From Diospyros lotus (taxonomy: Eukaryota > Streptophyta > Magnoliopsida > Ericales > Ebenaceae): a DNA stretch of 64,000 nt. This document shows, in pieces, positions 34,397-45,643 of the stretch (its first letter is position 1; each line of letters starts with the position of its first letter). The translations under genes and the position numbers were made by a program. The notes below the pieces were generated by a model that saw only the letters and a list, made by a program, of their open reading frames with translations, did not search any database and was not told the origin of the DNA. Location of the stretch: NCBI RefSeq assembly GCF_014633365.1, contig NC_068338.1, positions 15,882,616 to 15,946,615 of the forward strand, given 5' to 3'.

Positions 34397-35219
34397 AATA
34401 TTAAATATGAATTAACTTCTTAATTATATTTGTCACATTTGTTTATAATTGTATATGTGTTTTATTTTAAGTCAGAGAGGAAGATGGGGTAATAGGCGTA
34501 ATAATTCTTTATAGTAGTGACCATGAAGTTATTTTTTTTGTTAGGAAATGTCTAGCTTAAACCATAATTCTTGCTCATATGGTGAACCCGTTGCCTTAAC
34601 TTTACTGAAGTGTACAGGGTCAAAATCTTATATTTATTTCTTTTTCTAGCATTAGGAGTTTGGGGCATTCTAGAAGTAAAATGGGTTTATTAAGGTTCAA
34701 ACTCTAGACCCAAAGAATATAAGAAAGCTTCGAATTGTTGGACTACCATTATGGTGGCGTATATGTGCTTTAAATAGAGACATAGTTGTAGGGAACGACA
34801 ATGTGTAATGAAGTTGACAATGGTTTTTTGATGAGATGAGAAAGTTGAGGGTTGTGCCTTGACAATAGCATCAAGTGAGAAGAAGCGATAGTGGTATCGA
34901 AGGCTTGCTATTGGCAGGCTGTTAAATGGAGAAAGTGAACAGAGTTAGAGTGATTTTCAAAAGTTTTTAAAATTTCTACCCTTCAAACTTTTGGTTATTG
35001 CACTTAGATCTAGTATGTTTTATTATATTATGCATATGCCCTCTAATTTTGTTCAAATTGCACCAACACCTTATAATTTATAGTTTATTACGTGTAAGAC
35101 TATTTAGTTGGCATAAATTGCACAATAACCTTGAAATTTATGCATTTTGAAGTATGATATGGGATTTATGATTATTGCATTATAAAACTCATTTTTAGTG
35201 GCATGTACACATATATGGT
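34397..35219. other. Intergenic DNA, no gene seen
   Basis: AT-rich sequence with no recognisable domain or repeat. Some phrases near 34990-35160 (CCTTGAAATTTATG, TTGCAC) recur but form no clear array. Confidence 0.4.
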
Positions 35220-35510
35220 CATATCATTATCCTTTATGACTTTGACAAATAAACGAGACATATCTTTAGAGTTAAATTTCTCAAGAAGGTCCTCCAAATA
35301 CTTTTGTTAAGAAATAAAAGTTCCAACTTCATTTTGTTGCACTACTAACCCTCAAAAAATAACTCATTGAGCCCAAATCAGTTATCTCAAATTCATATGT
35401 CATAATCTTCTTGAAATCATTAATTAAAGTAATGTTATTTCCACTATAAATTAAGTCATCCATATAAAGACATACAAGTTGTTAGCTTTGTGTAATCAAA
35501 GGCACCACAC
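35220..35510 (-). pseudogene. Ty1/copia reverse transcriptase fragment
   Basis: On the minus strand LVCLYMDDLIYSGN followed by FKKIMTYEFEITDLGSMSYFL is the copia RT core (YxDD box and DLGxMxYFLG motif). Several stops and frame changes follow. Only about 290 bp remain, with no LTR recognised nearby. Confidence 0.8.
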
Positions 35511-36054
35511 ACCCAGATGAGGTAAATTATGTGTTTATAAGTTTTAAAAATTTGTGAAGCTTTTAAAGAAAAATATCAAAATAGTGAGTTAGGAGCAAGA
35601 GAATATAAAATGAAGCAAGCAAAAGACAGAAAGAGTTAGGGTGGTTCGACTCAACCCAACCTACTCCACTACTCTAGCTCCCCACTAGAGATTTCAAAAT
35701 CCATTATCACCTTCTACTTAGCCAATTAAACCCTCTAGCAAATTGCTAGGAAATACAACCTCGTACTTATACCAAAGTAGGCCCTCTAGCTCACAAGCTA
35801 TGAATTATAAGAATGAGTTATAAAGAAAAGATCTGAGAGTTGACACTATCAGTTACAATGATCTCTCAAATTAAAAAACAAAGATTAAAACAAGACAATA
35901 CAAATGGTATATATAGCCTTTTGAGAGAAAAATGAAAACACAAGCACTAGCGAGAAGTATGAATACAATTATAAGCTCAAATCATGTCATTCGCATCCAT
36001 TAGCCTTGTCTAGTACATCCTTGGGCTGGAATTTATAGGCTTCCATGAGCAATT
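35511..36054. other. Repeat-derived DNA, no gene
   Basis: Contains a short pair of CCCTCTAGC(A/T)NAA phrases and a TATATAGCC motif at 35917. May be LTR-derived. Frames at 36010-36264 are shadows of the motif cluster. Confidence 0.35.
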
Positions 36055-36475
36055 AAGAAAACTAGCCGTTAATAGTCGTTTAAACATGTCAGTAAAGGAA
36101 ACAGTTAATAGTTTTACAAAATTGGTTGATAGTTTTCTAGGAAAATTGAAACACACAATAGCTTTGGGCAAATGGTCGACTTTTAGACAAAAAAAGGTCA
36201 ACTTCTTCGACAATAGTCGATAGTTTGAAGCAAGAAGTCGATAGTTTTGAGAGAAAGTCAACACTATACGGCCAATGTCGATATTTTTTGAACTTTCGTG
36301 AAAGGAACATAGAGTGAAAAATTACCCGGTTGACAATTCACAAGAACAATTGATAGTTTTGCATATCCCATTCAATAAAAGCTAAAAACGATTGACTCTT
36401 TTCTAAAATGGTTGATAGTTTGTAAAAACTATCAACAATTTGTAAAAAACTGTCAACAATTTTGAAAAACTATTG
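36055..36475. repeat. GTCGATAGTTTT motif cluster
   Basis: More than ten variants of (G)GTYGAYAGTTTT / AACTATCAACAATTT with irregular spacing. Similar in style to 3961-4095. Confidence 0.6.
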
Positions 36476-36483
36476 GACCGCCT

Positions 36484-36757
36484 TAGGCCCAATCGGATCT
36501 TCCTTCTAGACCCAGCCTTGGCCTAGCACCAGCCTGACATGGCATCATTGCAGCTCTCACTGGATATCAGTGCAGCCGTCTTAGATCCCATCCTCATTAA
36601 TGAGGGTCCTATCGCCACCATGCTACTAGCTGGGAACCTCTCCCAGCACCAGATACCAAGTCCCATCACTTGCAAACACACGTCTCATGCATGCAGGGGG
36701 ACACTCCTCCTTCTATATTAACCAGCTCTCTTCAGAGCCAAGGTATGTTCTCATTTA
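36484..36757 (+). repeat. Tat LTR fragment
   Basis: Aligned in the same direction with 16030-16430: CCCATCCTCATTAATGA, CCATGCTA, then AACCAGCTCTCTTCA and AAGGTATGTTCTC. It breaks off at 36757, where minus-strand integrase sequence begins through an inverted repeat. The frame at 36539-36721 is a shadow. Confidence 0.7.
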
Positions 36758-36789
36758 TGACCAACTGACACTGATTGGTCAGTTGGTCA
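36758..36789. repeat. Perfect 12-bp inverted repeat at an orientation switch
   Basis: TGACCAACTGAC, an 8-base spacer, then GTCAGTTGGTCA. Left of it the Tat LTR reads plus; right of it integrase reads minus. Confidence 0.85.
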
Positions 36790-37534
36790 ATGAACTGAGT
36801 ACCGTTATCTAAAATTAGGACTGAAGGGATTTCGAACCGACACACCACTTTCTTCCATAGAAATTGCTTTACTCGCCGAGCAATAATGGAGGCCACAGTT
36901 CTGCTTCAATCCATTTCGTAAAATAATCTATGGTGGCTATAATATATTTAATCTGGCCATCCACTGGAGGAAAAGAACCCAAGATGTCGATGCCCCATTG
37001 AGCAAAAAGGCAACGGGTGGCCAGATGAGTTAAAGTAATAGCTGGTACATGAACTAGGTTGGAGGTTCGCTGGCATCTATCGTAGGCTCTCACCAGCTGC
37101 TCTGAATCCTTTGCCATTGTTGGCCAATAATACCCTTGCCGAAGAGCCTTGTGGCTAAGGGTTCGGGCCCCAATATGGATTCCGCATATCCCTTCGTGGA
37201 TCTCCCTCAGAATGTAGTCTGCTTCTCGAGGCCAGATATATTTGAGTAAGGGTTGCGAAAATGACCTTTTATAAAGCTCCTCGTCAGCTACCACAAAATT
37301 TTGGGACTTCCTCTTGATTTCTCGAGCTTCTGAATCGCCTTTGGGAAGCTTACCCTCCTTCAAGTATAGGAGCAAGGGATCCACCCAACTGGGTTCGATA
37401 TCAACATACATTTGTTCATCTAACTCCACGATGCTTTTTTGCAATAAAGACTCAATGCAAATCTCCCGAGAGCTCGTAGGAAAAGATAACGAAGCGATTC
37501 GGGACAAAAGATTCGCTTCCAATCTCAGACCCAT
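36775..37534 (-). pseudogene. Integrase of Tat element H, partial
   Basis: The frame 36869-37534 contains the H2C2 zinc-binding region (IHEGICGIHIGARTLSHKAL, YYWPTMAKDSEQL, then DRCQRT) and the start of the DDE core (WGIDILGSFPPV, IDYFTKWIEAE). The core continues left, with a frameshift, to LDNGTQF near 36800, which carries the second catalytic Asp. It ends at the inverted-repeat junction, so the third catalytic residue and C-terminal part are gone. The first Cys of the CxxC pair is Tyr (RAYDRCQ). Upstream it is separated from its RNase H by element F. Dead. Confidence 0.88.
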
Positions 37535-40363
37535 TGTAATACCTCACCTTCCCAGAGCGATACGTAACGTAAGATTCCGGGGATATTTTTTTTCCAATTA
37601 ACGAAAACTCAACAAAAAATCATTCCCAGAAGATCCCGTTACACCTTCTCAGTATATCAACTATGAACCATCAATAAACTAAGACAGGTACATCATCTCA
37701 AATGTGGAAGCTAGATCGAAACCTCAATAAACCATAATCGAACCCATTTTATTCATAATATAAAGTCGAACCAACATTTACATGACATCATCAAAACTAA
37801 TAACATAATTGAAAACGACATAAAGTAAACTATCCACTAATAGCTGTCACTCCTCGGCGATTCCTTTCCCTTTCGCATTGCTATCTTCACGTGGAACATT
37901 TGAATATTCTACGGACAAAGTCTATATTAGATGATGAATCATCTAAGCTAGAGTTCAAAAACACGTTTTCATGAATGAATGCAAGACATGAAATAAATCA
38001 ATACACCTGATAAGCCTTAGCCTAAGAGAATCCCTAGCGCTTAACTCTACCACGGGAAAAAAACAATCTCTCTTAAAAGCTATGTCACCATACCGACTAG
38101 ACGACACGACGCGATTCTAGCTTAAGAGGGGCAAGCCAATGCATCTCTTTAACATCTCGGGAACAATCATTACCAACTCCCAGCCCATGAGGGTCACATC
38201 AACGCAGGAATCCGGCTTACCACATTTATGTCTGAGATTACGTTCCCACTCTAAGCATCCAAGAACCACCACGCAATCCCAACTCCAAAATTTCACATGG
38301 ACTGCCTAGTCATCCTAGTACAACTTCTCTAACCAAACAGCCTGGCACGAAAACCAAGGCGGCTATCCCGGCATATTCACCAGCATAAGATACCCCTATT
38401 ATGCCATCACGCCCTTGGAGAATTATGGGTACACTATCCAGACAACATCCTAGGCAGACATCCCACATGAACAACACAATATGGACCACCTAGTCATCCT
38501 AGTGCAGCTTCCCTAACCAAACGGTCTAGCACAAAAACCAAAGAAGCTATCCTGACATGCACACCAGCATCAGATACCCCTATTATTCCGTCATACCCTT
38601 GGAGAAATATGGCTACACTATCCAGACAACATCTTAGGCCAACATTCCATACGAACACACAAAACCCAAGATAATGCCACATTTCACAGTTCCATGCATC
38701 ATATAAACAACAATTTATAAAATGCAATGCATAAGTACAAAATGTTTAGGGACGAACCTTCCTTATAAAACCAATCGTTACCGGTTATCGTTTGCATGCA
38801 ACAAAACCATTTTGCATGAATTCTCAACACGTTTAGATAGAACGAATACTAAGTTTTTAGGGTAGAAACACCCACAGTAAATCAAGTTTTGATAGTGAAC
38901 AACTCACCTCGACGTATTCGGATTGCCTCGATCCTCGTGCACGACCTCGATTTGTGTGTCAAATCACAAACAGTTGAACTTACACTCAACCTTGAGCCAT
39001 AATATTCCCTAAACACCATATTTAATTAAGGAAGCATTAAAATCTACTTTCCTCAATTTTTCCATAATTTACTCTATTTTTCTCCTAATTTTCACCTCAA
39101 TAACTCCAAAATAATTATCTTCTCAAACATTTTTTCAAATATTTCAACATGATAAATCTTAAAATAAATAAAAAAAAATTACCGAAATCAGAATTATTGA
39201 AAATGCCCTTGTCACGTGCCCTCACGTGCCTGGCGCGTGGGTGCGAGTGGTGTATGGCGCGTGCAGCTCACGCGCCACTGTCTTCTCCAATTTTTTAGCC
39301 GCCGACGGATGCTTCGATGGAAGATCTGAAGGCACCCCCTTGAAGCCCTTGATGAATCGATTCCAATGGCACCGATTTCAGGATGAAAGGACACCGAAAG
39401 GTCCCCCAAAATGTCAGTTGCAGGTTTCAGCGAGGTGGTCCGTTCGAGCTTTCCGGGTAAGCTCTAAAACAGCTTCAAATGCACATCAAACGATCCCAAA
39501 TGCTCCAGATATGATCCTTGATGCCTCGAGACCAAAAGCCCTCTATCCCTTGCCTTCCATTCTCATCAAAACGCGAGTAATTGTTGTGTAAAGATTCGGC
39601 CAAACCTTTCCCTTTTATAGCCAAAATTCGGCCATTTTTTGACCAATCGCCAGATAGAGCTTGGCCACTAAGTTTCCCTCGGCCTTAAACGACCTCCCCC
39701 AGCTCCTCCCTAATCGTCCCATTGACGAGATAGGCCTCCACGTGCGGTGGATTTACGGCGGCCGTTTTCCCTTTGTGTTCCCACTACCAGACTTTAGTTT
39801 ATTACACTTCCACCCCCTGATTTCATCCAATCTCATTTTGGCCCCTTCCATAATACCCTTGATCTTTCCAACACCATCACTAAGGCTCACGAGATTTGTA
39901 CTATTCATTTCATCTTGAGATTCCCGAAAATCTATCGTTTTGACCTCTCTCGGGCGAAATTAAAAAATTGCACTTTGGCCCGGATGATTGATTTGACCTT
40001 AAATCCATTTGTTTCAACCCGAAATCACTCAAGGGTTGTTCTATACATAAAATATTGGTTCCTAACATACTCCGTTGATTTTTCGGATGATCCCTACATC
40101 GATTTGATATTTTTAGCCAGATCGACAACTGTACCGAAAATTATTCCCGATCCCATTTCTTTTATCACCTAAAATCATAACTCGAATCACTTGTCCGAAT
40201 TATATAATTTTCCTTAAGCATCTAAGGTCCAGGGTACTCCCTCCGATCAATTCAGTCTCTTAAAACAGTGATAGTGTACCCTACAGCCTCTTTCTTTAAA
40301 AAATTCCACTTGTACCCTTCATCAAATACTATTTATAGCCTCAAATCATTCCCGGGTATTACA
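37535..40363 (-). repeat. 3' LTR of element F
   Basis: TGTAATACCTC...CCGGGTATTACA. TATA box 39611-39620, GC-rich leader with GCGCGTGCAGCTCACGCGC (39233-39280), donor-like GGTGAGTTGTT (38898-38908), palindrome block 37929-37944. Two tandem copies of a roughly 160-bp unit lie at 38290-38640 (GACNNCCTAGTCATCCTAGT...CTATCCAGACAACATC). Frames at 38494-38727, 39212-39918 and 39910-40172 are leader shadows. Confidence 0.9.
39611..39620 (-). promoter_or_regulatory. TATA box of element F 3' LTR
   Basis: The minus strand reads CTATAAAAGG, preceded by GGCCGAATTTTGG. Confidence 0.55.
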
Positions 40364-40376
40364 TTCTCCCCCCTTA
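40364..40376 (-). promoter_or_regulatory. Polypurine tract of element F
   Basis: The minus strand reads AAGGGGGGAGAA and abuts the 3' LTR start TGTAATACC, the second-strand priming site. Confidence 0.88.
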
Positions 40377-40671
40377 ATAAATTTGGTCCTTAAAATTTGG
40401 TCCGTGATAATTGTATCACTGCTATTGCTAATGACTCCCAATTGAAATGTCCTAAATATATCATTCCTAATCCTTGGCAACCATTCCTAACTTACGTTTT
40501 TATAAGGTCCAAGCTTACCAGACATGTTTCTTATTCTCCAAAATATCCCGTTGTAGCTCTAAATAGGCAATTACATGCATTTCAAAATAATTTATAACAC
40601 TTGATATTATTTCCAATCGTGTCCTCAAAACTCATTTTATTTGACTCCTAATTCTCCCAACCCATTCTAAT

Positions 40672-40765
40672 GCTAATGCATATGCCATGATCACACAGAA
40701 ATTGATAACATTGAACTAACTTAGCTGCCATGATTGCACAGAAATTGATAACATTGAACTAACTC
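40672..40765. repeat. Tandem duplication of a 47-bp unit in element F
   Basis: GCCATGATYRCACAGAAATTGATAACATTGAACTAACT occurs twice in direct succession just downstream of gag. Confidence 0.85.
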
Positions 40766-41949
40766 GGCGTACCTTTCTCCATTGTCGGGTAGATATCTTC
40801 GTCATCCCTTGACAAATAGAAAACTCCTTCAGGGCGAGGTTTTTGTGCCTCATTTGCTTTTCCCACTTGCTCCACCTTCTGTCTCTTTAGACATTTGCTC
40901 GAGCAATGACTGGGTTGTTGACACGTAAAACATGTGATCCTCATTCGATTCCTGGTCGGAGATGCCTCTTTATTTTTAGGGCAGTCCTTTTCCTTGTGTC
41001 TATCTTCGCCGCACGTAAAACAACGAACATGTCTTTGGAAACATTGTCTCCCTGAGTGTATCTTGTTACATCGAGGACACGACTCACTATTTTTGGAGTT
41101 CCTTCCATCTGATTTATGTTCCCCATCTTTCGAATCTTTCTTCTTTTCGTCCGATCTAATCAAACCAACTCGCAGTAGATTAGTCTCAGTGGACAAGGCT
41201 CTATCCAACGCCTCGTTGTAGGTGTCCAAAGTCCACGAGCTAAGAGCTTGCTACAATCCCACTTTCAGTCCACTCACAAACTTTTGTGCCTTCTGCCACT
41301 CATCGACTTCGTATATAGGCACGTACTTGACCAGTTGAGTAAACTTGACGTCATATTGAGTCACCGACATCTTGTCAGTCTACTTCAACTTCATGAACTC
41401 CCAAGTCTTTTCTTCTCTCCAGCTCCGAGGAAAATACTTTGCATTAAACGCTTCCTTAAATCTTGCCCAAGTCACAGGTTGAGCTTGCCTCGCCCTTGGA
41501 TCTTGCTCCACTTGCCTGGGTATCCTCTGCAAAGCTCGCTGGGCTGATTGCCACCATCATCCAACCTCTGCCTCTACCATGAAAGTAGCACAGTTAACCT
41601 TCTCTTTGTCATTGCACTGCAAATGTTAGAGTAGCTTCTCGGTTTACTCCATCCAGAACTTGGCCATGCAGGGGTCATCTTCTACTTTTCCCTTGAACAC
41701 AGGGGGTTTTTGTCGGCAATACTGATCTAACACATGAGTAGTATGCCTCGACGGTTCGTTCCTCGTTACATGTGTCAGCATGCCCTCCAAGATTATTTCC
41801 ATTCGGTTAAGTTTATTCTCACTAGGACCTGATCGCTCCTCTTACCGTCCATCCTTCATGATATGATTCGCAAAACAGCTGCGATGACTACTACTACTGT
41901 CACTCTCACCTCGATCACCGAGATCCGTGACTCTCCGAGTTTTCACCAT
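40759..41949 (-). pseudogene. Gag of element F, broken
   Basis: The start ATG at 41949 opens with MVKTRRVTDLG. The matrix/capsid region contains RQKPPVFKG, then FKEAFNAKYFPRSWREEKT and QYDVKFTQLVKYVP of the Retrotrans_gag domain. At 40759-41229 two CCHC knuckles (CFTCGEDRHKEKDC and CFTCQQPSHCSSKC) lead to a basic tail. At least five in-frame stops, including one at about residue 55 and one after FMKLK, make it inactive. After the stop there is only about 380 bp to the polypurine tract. Confidence 0.85.
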
Positions 41950-42521
41950 TTGAAACAGGAAAAACACTTTCTTAATCATTGCTAAACTCACTTAAAGATA
42001 ATCTCTATCTTGCTAACCGTTCTTTTGGGTCCCACAACCATCAAAGGTACCCTGTCCAAATCTTAACTCATGAATAACCATAATTTCTAATCTCCAATAG
42101 CCTTTACAGGATTCAATCCTACATCTCGACCACTTTATTCTCTTAGTCAACCTTTGAACTAAACACAATCGACTCGTTCCCATGAGCTAACCTTACCTCG
42201 ATCCTCACAACACCCATCTCGAGATCCCTATACTCAAAATCGATCTTCAAAATCCTTAAACTTGATTCTTTACAGCACTTATCGAATCATCCTAAGTTCA
42301 ATATCCCTAAGATCCCCAATCCAAACTGTACTATTCCTAACTCGATCATTTTGGATAACTACCAGTTATCCCATTTCTCCATGTAAGGATTTCAACTATT
42401 GACCTCAAATCGATAGTTCCTAAATTTCCAACGAAATCTATAATCCTTAAATAACCATCACTCTAATCAGAGTCCCTTAAGTTTCAAACCCTAATCAGAG
42501 TCCCTTAAATTTCAAACCTTC
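41950..42521 (-). other. Leader of element F, no ORF
   Basis: Between PBS and gag. AT-rich with a short direct repeat GGACTCTGATTAGGGTTTGAAA at 42465-42515. Unlike element D, no long open frame is present. Confidence 0.6.
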
Positions 42522-42533
42522 GCTCTGATACCA
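42522..42533 (-). promoter_or_regulatory. Primer-binding site of element F (tRNA-iMet)
   Basis: The minus strand reads TGGTATCAGAGC, 2 bp from the LTR end. Confidence 0.9.
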
Positions 42534-42535
42534 AT

Positions 42536-45304
42536 TGTAACACCCCGCCTTCCTAGGGCGATACGTAACGTAAGATTCTAGGGATATTTTTTTCCAATCA
42601 ACGAAAACTCAACAAAAAACCGTTCCCCGAATATCCCGTTACACCTTCTCAGTATATCAACTATGAATCATCAATAAACTAAAACAGGTACATCATCTCA
42701 AATGCGAAAGCTAGATCAAAACCTCAATAAACCATAATCGAACCCACTTTATTTATAATATAAAGCCGAACCAACGTTTACATGACAACATCAAAATTAA
42801 CAACATAATTGAAAATGACATAAAGTAAACTATCCACTAATCGCCGTCACTCCTCGACAATCCCTTACCCTTTCGCACCGCTACCTTCACTTGGAACATT
42901 TGAATATTCTAGGGACAAAGTCTATATTAGATGATGAATCATCTAAGTGAGAGTTTAAAAACACGTTTTCATGAATGAATGCAAGACATGAAATAACTCA
43001 ATACACCCGATAAGCCTTAGCCTAAGAGAATCCCTACCGCTTAACCCTACCACGGGAAAAGATAAATCTATCTTAAAAGCTATGCCACCATACCGACTCG
43101 ACGATATGACGCGATTCTAGCTTAAGAAGGGCAAGCCAACGCATCTCTCCAACATCTTGGGAACAATTGTTACCAATTCCGGGCCCAGGAGGGTCACATC
43201 AACGCAGGAACCCAGCTCACCACATTTACGTCGGAGATTATGTTCCCACTCTAAGCATCCAGGACACACAATCTCAACTCCAAAATTTCACATGGACCAC
43301 CTAGTCATCCTAGTGCAACTTCTCTGACCAAACGGCCTGGCATGGAAACCAAGGCAACTATCCTGGCATACTCACCAGCACAGGATACCCCTATTATTCT
43401 GTCACACCCTTGGAGAATTATGGCTACACTATCCAGACAACATCCTAGGCTGACATCCCATATGAACAACACAATATGGACCACCTAGTCATCATAGTGC
43501 AACTTCCCTGACCAAACGGTCCAGCATGGAAACCAAGCTAGCTATCCTGACATGCACACCAGCATCAAATACCCTTATTATTCCATTACACCCTTGGAGA
43601 ATTATGGCTACACTATCCAGACAACATCTTAGGCTGACGTTCCATACGAACACACAAAACGCAAGACAATGCCACATTTCACAGTTCCATGCATCATATA
43701 AACATCAATTTATAAAATGCAATGCACAAGTACAAAATGTTTAGGGACAAACCTCCCTCATAAAATCAACTGTTACCGATTACTGTTTGCATGGAACAAA
43801 ACCATTTCACATGAATTCTCAACACGTTTAGATAGAATGAATACCAAGTTTTTAGGGTAGAAACACCCACAATAAATCAAGTTTTGATAGCGAACAACTC
43901 ACCTCGACGTATTCGGATCACCTTGATCCTCGTGCACAACCTTTATTTGCGTGCCAAATCACAAACACTTGAACTTACACTCAACCTCGAGCCACAATAT
44001 TCCCTAAACACCATATTTAATTAAGGAAGCATTAAAATCTATTTTCCTCAATTTTTCCCTAATTTCTTCTATTTTTCTACTAATTTTCACCTCGATAACT
44101 CTAAAATAATTATCTCCTCAAACATTTTTCCAAATATTTCAACATGATAAATCCTAAAATAAATCAAGAAAAATACTGGAATCAGAATTACTGAAAATGC
44201 CCTTGTAACGCCTCCTCACGCGTGGGTACGAGTGGTGTGTGGCGCGTGCAGCTCACGCGCCACCGTCTTCTCCAATTTTTTGGCCACCAATGGAGGCTCC
44301 GATGGAAGATCTGAAGGAACCCCCTTGAAGCCCTTGATGAATCGACACCGAAAAGTGCCCCAAAATGGTAGTTGCAGGTTTTGGTGAGGCGGTTCGTTCG
44401 AGCTTTTCGGCCAAGCTCCAAAACAGCTTCAAATGCACACCAAATGATCCCAAATGCCCCAGTTATGATCCTTGATGCCTCGAGACCAAATCCCTCTATC
44501 CCTTGCCTTCGATTCTCATCAAAATGCGAGCACTTTGTGTGTAAAGATTCGACCAAACCCTTTCCCTTTTATAGGCAAAATCCGGCCATTTTTTGACCAA
44601 TCATCAGCTAGAACTTGGCCACCAAGTTTCCCTCGGCCGTATATGACCTCCCCCATCTCCTCCCGCGCCGTCCCATAGCTTAGATTGGCCTCCAGGTGCA
44701 GTGGATTTGCGGCAGCCGTTCTCCCTTTGTGTTCATACTGCCAAACTTTAGTTTATTACACTTCCACCCCCTGATTTCATCCAATCTCATTTTGGCCCCT
44801 TCCATGATATCCCTGTTCTTTCCAACACCATCACTAAGGCCCACAAGATTTATACTATTCATTTCATCTTGAGATTCCCAAAAATCTATCGTTTTGACCT
44901 CCCTCAAGAATCGATTTGGCCCACCTAGTCGATTTGACCTTAAATCCATTTGTTTCAACCCGAAATCACTCAAGGGTTGTTCTATACATAAAATATTGAT
45001 CTCCAACATGCTCTTTTGACTTTCTGAATGATCCCTACATCGATTCGATTTTCTCAGCCCGATCGATAGTTGTACCAAAAACTGTTCCTGATCCCATTTC
45101 TTTTATCACCTAAAATCATAACTCGAATCACTTATCCGAATTATATTATTTTCCTTAAGCATCTAAGGTCCATGGTACTCCCTCCGATCAATTCAGTGTC
45201 TTAAAACAACGATAGTGTACCCTACAGTCTATTTCTTTCAAAAATTCCACTTGTACCCTTCATCAAATACTATTTATAGCCTCAAATCATTCTCGGGTAT
45301 TACA
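42536..45304 (-). repeat. 5' LTR of element F
   Basis: Full-length partner of 37535-40363. TATA box 44575-44584, GC leader hairpin GCGCGTGCAGCTCACGCGC (44240-44258), donor-like GGTGAGTTGTT (43893-43903), palindrome block 42929-42944. Frames at 43492-45078 are shadows. Confidence 0.92.
44575..44584 (-). promoter_or_regulatory. TATA box of element F 5' LTR
   Basis: The minus strand reads CTATAAAAGG in the same context as the 3' LTR copy. Confidence 0.55.
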
Positions 45305-45642
45305 CCTACCAACAGAGCCTCGTATTCAGCTTCATTGTTGGATGCTTGGAACTCGAAGTGCAAGGCACAGGGCCAAGTCTGCCCATCAAGGCTTCTGATA
45401 GTCAACCTTGCTCCATTGCCGCCCAAGGTAGAGCTTCCATCCATGGACAAACCCATGGTTTTTGACCCTGATCTAAAGCCTCTTGAAACCCAATTCCTTT
45501 GGCGATAAAATCTGCTAGTTCCTGGGCCTTGATAGCCAGTTAAGGCCTATTCTCAATATCAAAAGTCGTGAGCTCCATTGCCACTTTAACATTCTTCGTG
45601 AGAGCTCCAGTTTACTAAGCACTTGCCTTAAAGGTTGGTTAG
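45305..45642 (-). pseudogene. RNase H region of Tat element H, split by F and K
   Basis: Read from 45642: NQPLRQVLSKLELSRR, the end of the RT-linked RNase H connection, then a LADFIAK-type spacer. In a shifted frame follow MDGSSTLGGNGARLTI and ASNNEAEYEALLVG. These last two are the first catalytic Asp and the NNEAEYEALL helix of the extra archaeal-type RNase H (RVT_3), a hallmark of the Tat lineage. It breaks at element F in the middle of the domain. One side continues at 60869 across K, the other at 37534 across F. Confidence 0.88.
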
Positions 45643-45643
45643 T

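Larger units (their letters stand above)
37535..45304 (-). mobile_element. Ty3/gypsy element F, gag-only, two full LTRs
   Basis: LTRs 37535-40363 (2829 bp) and 42536-45304 (2769 bp) enclose 2172 bp. Minus-strand order: PBS (42522-42533), gag (41949-40759), polypurine tract (40364-40376). No protease, RT or integrase is present. The outer 5-mers read CCCAT and CCTAC; the flanking element H resumes exactly there, so these are a decayed duplication. The first 230 bp of the LTRs differ at about 20 sites by hand count, mostly transitions, more than in element D. Confidence 0.92.
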
